Shown here in pieces: positions 7,472 through 10,594 of a stretch of 10,594 bases of DNA. Each line of letters begins with the position of its first letter. The stretch's first letter is position 1. This stretch comes from Anaerolineales bacterium UBA7227 (GTDB lineage Bacteria > Chloroflexota > Anaerolineae > Anaerolineales > Villigracilaceae): contig DKTP01000019.1 of the NCBI GenBank assembly GCA_002473085.1, positions 1 to 10,594 on the forward strand, read 5' to 3'. The notes beneath the pieces were generated by a model. The model was not told the origin of the DNA. It did no database searches and saw only the letters and a list, made by a program, of their open reading frames with translations. The position numbers were made by a program, and so were the translations under genes.

Positions 7472-7501
7472 ATTGTACGGAAAAAGCAAGCTGTTTTTCA
7501 A
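7472..7501 (-). promoter_or_regulatory. Sigma70-like promoter for the lipoprotein-amidase transcript
   Basis: Reading the minus strand, TTGAAA (7501-7496) and TACAAT (7477-7472) are separated by 18 bases; each matches the sigma70 consensus at five of six positions. Transcription would start near 7465, leaving a leader of about 65 bases with a normal Shine-Dalgarno site. No transcription data are available, so this is a sequence prediction. Confidence 0.6.
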
Positions 7502-7525
7502 GCGACAAAAGTAATGAAGTACAAT
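7496..7525 (+). promoter_or_regulatory. Divergent promoter for the phosphodiesterase-fold lipoprotein
   Basis: TACAAT at 7520-7525 is a good -10 element. The only hexamer 18 bases upstream is TTTCAA (7496-7501), a poor -35 match on this strand but exactly the -35 of the opposite promoter. The expected transcription start falls at about 7532-7533, that is at the GTG start codon, which suggests a leaderless mRNA. Confidence 0.5.
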
Positions 7526-7532
7526 CTGTGGC

Positions 7533-8552
7533 GTGAACAAACAAAAAATCGCAATCGCGCTAATTTTCCTCCTCGCCGCCTGCGCCCCTCTCCCCGCGGG
7601 AGACGGGTTGGGGACGGCGTCCACGCCTCTCGCGGCCGCGGCCCCGCCCACGGTCCAGCCGAGCGAGACGCCCCTCCCGACGCCCATCCCGCCGACGGCG
7701 ACAGTCACGCCTGTTCCGCCTCCGCTGGCGGAACGCGTCCTCATCATCAGCTTCGACGGGCTGCGTCCTGACGCCATCGGCAAAGCGCCGATGAAGAACC
7801 TCATCGCGCTGATGGAGTCGAGCGCGTGGACGCTTTCCGCACAGACCATTTTTCCGAGCAGCGCCCTGCCGTCGCACGCCTCCATGCTGGGCGGGGTGTG
7901 TCCCGACAAGCACGGCGTCTATTGGAATAGTTACGTCCCCGAAAACGGCTACGCCCTCGGCGCGGGTCTGTTCGACATCGCGCACGCGGCCGGCCTGCGG
8001 ACGGTCATGGTGGCAGGCAAGGAGAAAATGCGCCAGATCGCCGAGCCGTCCAGCCTGGATTCGTTCATTTTCAAAGAAACGGATTTATCCGTCGCCAACA
8101 TGGCGATCGCGGAGATCAGGCAAGGGTTCGGCGTGATGTTCGTACATTTCCCCGAGGCCGATGTCCTGGGTCACGACTGGAACTGGATGGGGCTGGTGCA
8201 GATGTCGGCCTATCGTAAACAAGACGCCCACATCGCCGCCATCCTGGCCGCGCTGGACCAATACGGGCTGCGCGACGGGACGCTCGTCATCTTCACGGCG
8301 GACCACGGCGGGATCGGACACTCGCACGGCGGCAACTCGCCCGAGGAGATGACCATCCCGTGGATCGTCACCGGCCCCGGCGTGATTCCCGGCCCGCTGG
8401 CGTCATTCGTCCAGACGACGGACAGCGCGGCCACCGCGGCCTACGCGCTGGGTCTGCCTCTCCCCGCGGACTGGGACGGGGTCCCGGTCTACGAGGCGTT
8501 TGGCCTGCCCGCGCCGCCGCGCATCCATGAGGCCTGTCAGTACACAAAATAG
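7533..8552 (+). CDS. Lipoprotein of the type I phosphodiesterase/nucleotide pyrophosphatase (alkaline phosphatase) superfamily
   Basis: A 339-residue lipoprotein: lipobox LAAC with lipidated Cys17, Pro/Thr/Ala-rich linker (about 30-64), then a PF01663-like catalytic domain (about 68-315). Metal ligands of the two-zinc site are recognisable: Asp75 in IISFDGLRPD, Asp210 and His214 in FPEADVLGHDW, Asp257 and His258 in FTADHGG, and His263 or His265 in GHSHGG. Family members hydrolyse phosphodiester or phosphomonoester bonds; the substrate here is unknown and would be extracytoplasmic. Odd point: the nucleophile segment reads PSSALPSHASM, with Ala111 where family members usually have Thr (T-x-P-[SN]-H), so catalysis may be lost or rely on Ser109 or Ser110. 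The GTG at 7533 begins a Lys-containing N terminus followed by a proper lipoprotein signal, and no ATG lies nearby. There is no Shine-Dalgarno sequence upstream. It is divergent from the lipoprotein-amidase pair and GC-rich, unlike that pair. Confidence 0.9.
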   Translation: MNKQKIAIALIFLLAACAPLPAGDGLGTASTPLAAAAPPTVQPSETPLPTPIPPTATVTPVPPPLAERVLIISFDGLRPDAIGKAPMKNLIALMESSAWTLSAQTIFPSSALPSHASMLGGVCPDKHGVYWNSYVPENGYALGAGLFDIAHAAGLRTVMVAGKEKMRQIAEPSSLDSFIFKETDLSVANMAIAEIRQGFGVMFVHFPEADVLGHDWNWMGLVQMSAYRKQDAHIAAILAALDQYGLRDGTLVIFTADHGGIGHSHGGNSPEEMTIPWIVTGPGVIPGPLASFVQTTDSAATAAYALGLPLPADWDGVPVYEAFGLPAPPRIHEACQYTK

Positions 8553-8553
8553 A

Positions 8554-8578
8554 AGAGACGGTCAAAGCGGCCGTCTCT
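8554..8578. terminator. Hairpin terminator between convergent genes
   Basis: AGAGACGG (8554-8561) pairs with CCGTCTCT (8571-8578); one G-T wobble and one C-G pair can extend the stem to 10 bp around an AAAGC loop. It starts two bases after the stop of the phosphodiesterase-fold gene. On the plus strand no T run follows. On the minus strand the stem is followed by TCTATTTTG, so termination of the SGNH gene from the other side is at least as likely. A bidirectional role is inferred. Confidence 0.6.
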
Positions 8579-8579
8579 G

Positions 8580-8655
8580 TATAATAGACCTCTTGCGAAA
8601 GCGCGCCAGAGAGCGCGCAATACGTATCGCGTAAACGTTCTCTAACGGGAATGAC
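8580..8655. other. Convergent intergenic stretch with small palindromes
   Basis: No gene is seen. A perfect TATAAT (8580-8585, plus strand) directly abuts the terminator but lacks a good -35. GCGCGC (8601-8606) and GCGCGC (8613-8618) form a 6-bp stem with a 6-nt loop. ATACGTAT (8620-8627) is a perfect palindrome. The segment CTTGCGAAA (8592-8600) also occurs in the hairpin arm at 1890-1898. A remnant of a dispersed palindromic repeat or a small RNA are both possible, neither well supported. Confidence 0.4.
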
Positions 8656-9678
8656 TTATCGCCCGGCCGAGAGGAGGTCTTCGGCCAGGATGGGCGTGAA
8701 GATGGCCTTTCCGCTTGGCCCAAAATGCAGGGAGTCGGAGAAATCGTCGCGCGTCAGGCGCGCCTCGTCGGAGTAATCGAGGTAGATGACGCCGTTCGCG
8801 GCGAGGTAGCGCGCGAATTTCTCGTTGTAGGCGCGCAAACCAGGAGGTTCAGAGCCGGGCGCGGTGAAGCGCAGGATGCGCATCCGCACGAGGACGAGCT
8901 GGATGCCGCGTTCTTTCGTGATCTGGATCAGGTCAGGGAGGAAGGATTCGCCGACCTGCGCGTCGAAGTCCAGCGCAGCGCGGCTGTAGAGGTAATCGTC
9001 GGCCGCAGCGAGGGCGTCGCTCAGGAAACTCAAATCCATGTTTTGCGAGCCGAACACCGCTTCCATGGCGTTGTCCATGCAGGCTTTGTCGCAGCCAAGC
9101 AATGAATCGGGCAGGATGTAGCGGAGGCGCGAGTCGATCCCCTGACGGACGCTCCAGCGCGAGCCGTAGGGCGGAAACCAGGCCTCAGCCCATTTTTCGA
9201 GCGGGTTCATCTGGTTGATGTAAGCCTTCTTAACGAGTTCTTCGTCGCGCGGGGTGGCGAACTCGTCTATCTGCTCGAAGTAGCGGCCGGTGACGCGATA
9301 CCCCGGCACGGTCATCATTGTGTCGCGGAAGAAGATGACGAGGGTCTTGGGCGGATGGTTCGTCTCGACGATGTTATTTTTGACGATGAGGTACCACAGC
9401 GTGGAGGCGGAACCCGGCAGGCCGATGGCCATGACGCTTTCGTTCAACTTCTGGGAAAGGACAGCGGCGTCCACCGCGGGATAGAGCATCGAGTCGCCGA
9501 GCAGGACGATGTCGGGACGGCGCTCGTCAATATCTTTGGCGTAGACCCTGCGGATGTATTTGTCGAACTGCGGCTTGATGTCGCGCGGATAGGCCATGTC
9601 GTAGCGGCGGGGAATGACGAACCACGCGGCGGCGATCATGGTCAGCAGGACCAGGGCGTATTGCAGGAAGGCTTTCAT
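8656..9678 (-). CDS. SGNH-fold membrane-anchored partner of MBOAT O-acyltransferase
   Basis: A 340-residue protein with one N-terminal membrane segment (about 5-22) and an exported SGNH/GDSL-like domain. The block I serine is in VLLGDSM (Ser63), an oxyanion glycine candidate is in GLPGSAS (about 86-92), and the block V pair is Asp315 and His318 in DSLHFGPSG, so a Ser-His-Asp triad is present. The block III position reads FFRDT rather than the usual GxND, a divergence also common in the AlgJ/AlgX-type relatives. It lies four bases after the MBOAT stop on the same strand with no clear Shine-Dalgarno site, suggesting translational coupling. MBOAT proteins of this kind pass acyl groups across the membrane, and an SGNH partner transfers them to an extracellular glycan; that role is inferred from the pairing. 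Two close cysteines (GCDKAC, 196 and 200) could form a disulfide. It could instead be a deacetylase. Confidence 0.85.
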   Translation of the reverse strand: MKAFLQYALVLLTMIAAAWFVIPRRYDMAYPRDIKPQFDKYIRRVYAKDIDERRPDIVLLGDSMLYPAVDAAVLSQKLNESVMAIGLPGSASTLWYLIVKNNIVETNHPPKTLVIFFRDTMMTVPGYRVTGRYFEQIDEFATPRDEELVKKAYINQMNPLEKWAEAWFPPYGSRWSVRQGIDSRLRYILPDSLLGCDKACMDNAMEAVFGSQNMDLSFLSDALAAADDYLYSRAALDFDAQVGESFLPDLIQITKERGIQLVLVRMRILRFTAPGSEPPGLRAYNEKFARYLAANGVIYLDYSDEARLTRDDFSDSLHFGPSGKAIFTPILAEDLLSAGR

Positions 9679-9682
9679 GATT

Positions 9683-10594
9683 CTAGAATTGGAAATAAAT
9701 GAAATCGGGCGTGCCGGAGTTGATATAGATGAACATCAGCATGGTGGCGGCCGCGTAATATAACGCGATGACGAGGGAATCGGGTTTGAAGTAGCGGTCG
9801 AGGAGCAGTTTCAGGATCAGCGGCGCGGAGAACGCGGCCGTCAGCGAGAACATCAGCAGGGCCACCGATTGCTGTTCGACCGTCCCGAGGAAGGGACTTG
9901 AAAAGAGACCCGCGACCCATCCCAGCGAAGGCGCGGCGAAGATGAGGAACAGGAACGAGATGAGGCTGAACATGACGGTCCACGCGCCGAGGCGCGCCAA
10001 CGGGTTGGACGGTTTCCACTCGCCGCGCAGACCGAGCAATTGGTAGAGCGCGATCAAAACGCCGTAGGCCGTACCCCAGACGAGGTAGGTCCAGCCCGCG
10101 CCGTGCCACAGTCCGCTGATGAACATGGTGAGGATGGGCGGGATGGACTGCATGGCCCACTCGGGCAGGTTGGGATGATTCCGCAGCAGGTAACGGCGCA
10201 GGGGGAAGAAGATGTAATCTCTCAGCCAGGTGGAGAGAGTGATGTGCCAGCGATTCCAGAATTCGGTCGGCGTGAGGGAGAGATATGGGTTGCGGAAGTT
10301 TTCCGAAGTCTCGAATCCCAGCAGGAAGGACAGTCCGCGGGCGATGTCGGTGTAACCTGAAAAGTCCGCGAGGACCTGGAGGGTGAAACCCAGCGCGGCG
10401 GCGACGGCCAACTCGCCGGTGGGATTCGTCAAATGGAGGATGCGGCTGACGGTGGGCCCGACGCCGTTGGCGACGACGAATTTCTTGAAGAAGCCCATCA
10501 ACAGCAGCGGCCAGGCGTTGTAGAAGTTGTCCGCTTTCCAGACGCGCGGGGATTGGATCTGCGGCAGGAGTTTCTGGGCGCGGTCAATGGGACC
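9683..10594 (-). CDS. MBOAT family O-acyltransferase (AlgI-like), C-terminal part
   Basis: The minus-strand frame is open to the window edge, so the N-terminal part is missing; 303 residues are visible. They begin GPIDRAQKLLPQ, continue through LMGFFKKFVVANG, and contain EFWNRWHITLSTWLRDY (about 111-127) and SGLWHGAGWTYLVWG (about 160-174). The last holds the invariant MBOAT histidine (His164), the expected catalytic residue. Several membrane segments follow, ending in TPDFIYFQF. In AlgI and its relatives this protein moves acetyl groups from a cytoplasmic donor across the membrane for O-acetylation of an exported polysaccharide. The SGNH gene directly downstream fits that two-component arrangement. 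The TTG or ATG near 10501 is internal, not the start, because conserved family sequence lies upstream of it. The polymer being modified cannot be deduced from this window. Confidence 0.95.
   Translation of the reverse strand, partial: GPIDRAQKLLPQIQSPRVWKADNFYNAWPLLLMGFFKKFVVANGVGPTVSRILHLTNPTGELAVAAALGFTLQVLADFSGYTDIARGLSFLLGFETSENFRNPYLSLTPTEFWNRWHITLSTWLRDYIFFPLRRYLLRNHPNLPEWAMQSIPPILTMFISGLWHGAGWTYLVWGTAYGVLIALYQLLGLRGEWKPSNPLARLGAWTVMFSLISFLFLIFAAPSLGWVAGLFSSPFLGTVEQQSVALLMFSLTAAFSAPLILKLLLDRYFKPDSLVIALYYAAATMLMFIYINSGTPDFIYFQF

Noticed and set aside
7480..7499. GAAAAA/TTTTTC inverted repeat between the divergent promoters as an operator or terminator
   Set aside because: Only the outer six bases pair and they are homopolymeric; it lies within promoter spacers where A/T runs are common. 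Too weak to call.

Overview
The window looks like chromosome from a GC-rich member of the Chloroflexota, most likely class Anaerolineae. The clues are a YYY/DUF2298 polytopic membrane protein of the kind described in Chloroflexi and archaea, secreted lipoproteins with Pro/Thr-rich linkers after the lipobox, and Ig-like plus DNRLRE-type modules on a secreted enzyme. This placement is inference from gene content. No rRNA, tRNA, CRISPR array, transposase, integrase or replication origin is visible.

Layout. (1) 1-1833 (+): C-terminal 610 residues of a DUF2298/YYY membrane protein whose 5' end lies outside the window; its coding sequence contains three blocks of 7-nt tandem repeats. (2) 1834-1939: a rho-independent terminator, then a 12-bp perfect hairpin just before the next ribosome binding site. 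(3) 1940-3592 (+): urocanate hydratase HutU, complete, with no other hut gene nearby. (4) 3622-7399 (-): a two-gene AT-richer block, transcribed as an unknown lipoprotein and then a 1024-residue secreted cysteine amidase with adhesive or carbohydrate-binding modules. (5) 7400-7532: a compact divergent promoter region in which two sigma70-like promoters share one -35 hexamer. (6) 7533-8552 (+): a membrane-anchored type I phosphodiesterase/phosphatase-fold lipoprotein, possibly leaderless, with an apparent loss of the usual nucleophile. (7) 8553-8655: convergent gap with a hairpin terminator and small GC-rich hairpins. (8) 8656-10594 (-): an MBOAT O-acyltransferase (5' end outside the window) followed after 4 nt by an SGNH-fold membrane-anchored partner. 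This pair is expected to O-acylate an extracellular polymer.

How the genes work together. Most products act at or outside the cytoplasmic membrane: the DUF2298 protein, the amidase, both lipoproteins and the MBOAT/SGNH pair. HutU is the cytosolic exception, the second step of histidine breakdown. I see no single multi-gene defence or mobile system. The most unusual DNA-level signal is the phase-locked heptanucleotide repetition inside the membrane-protein gene. The most unusual protein-level signals are the amidase architecture and the Ala at the expected nucleophile position of the phosphodiesterase-fold lipoprotein.
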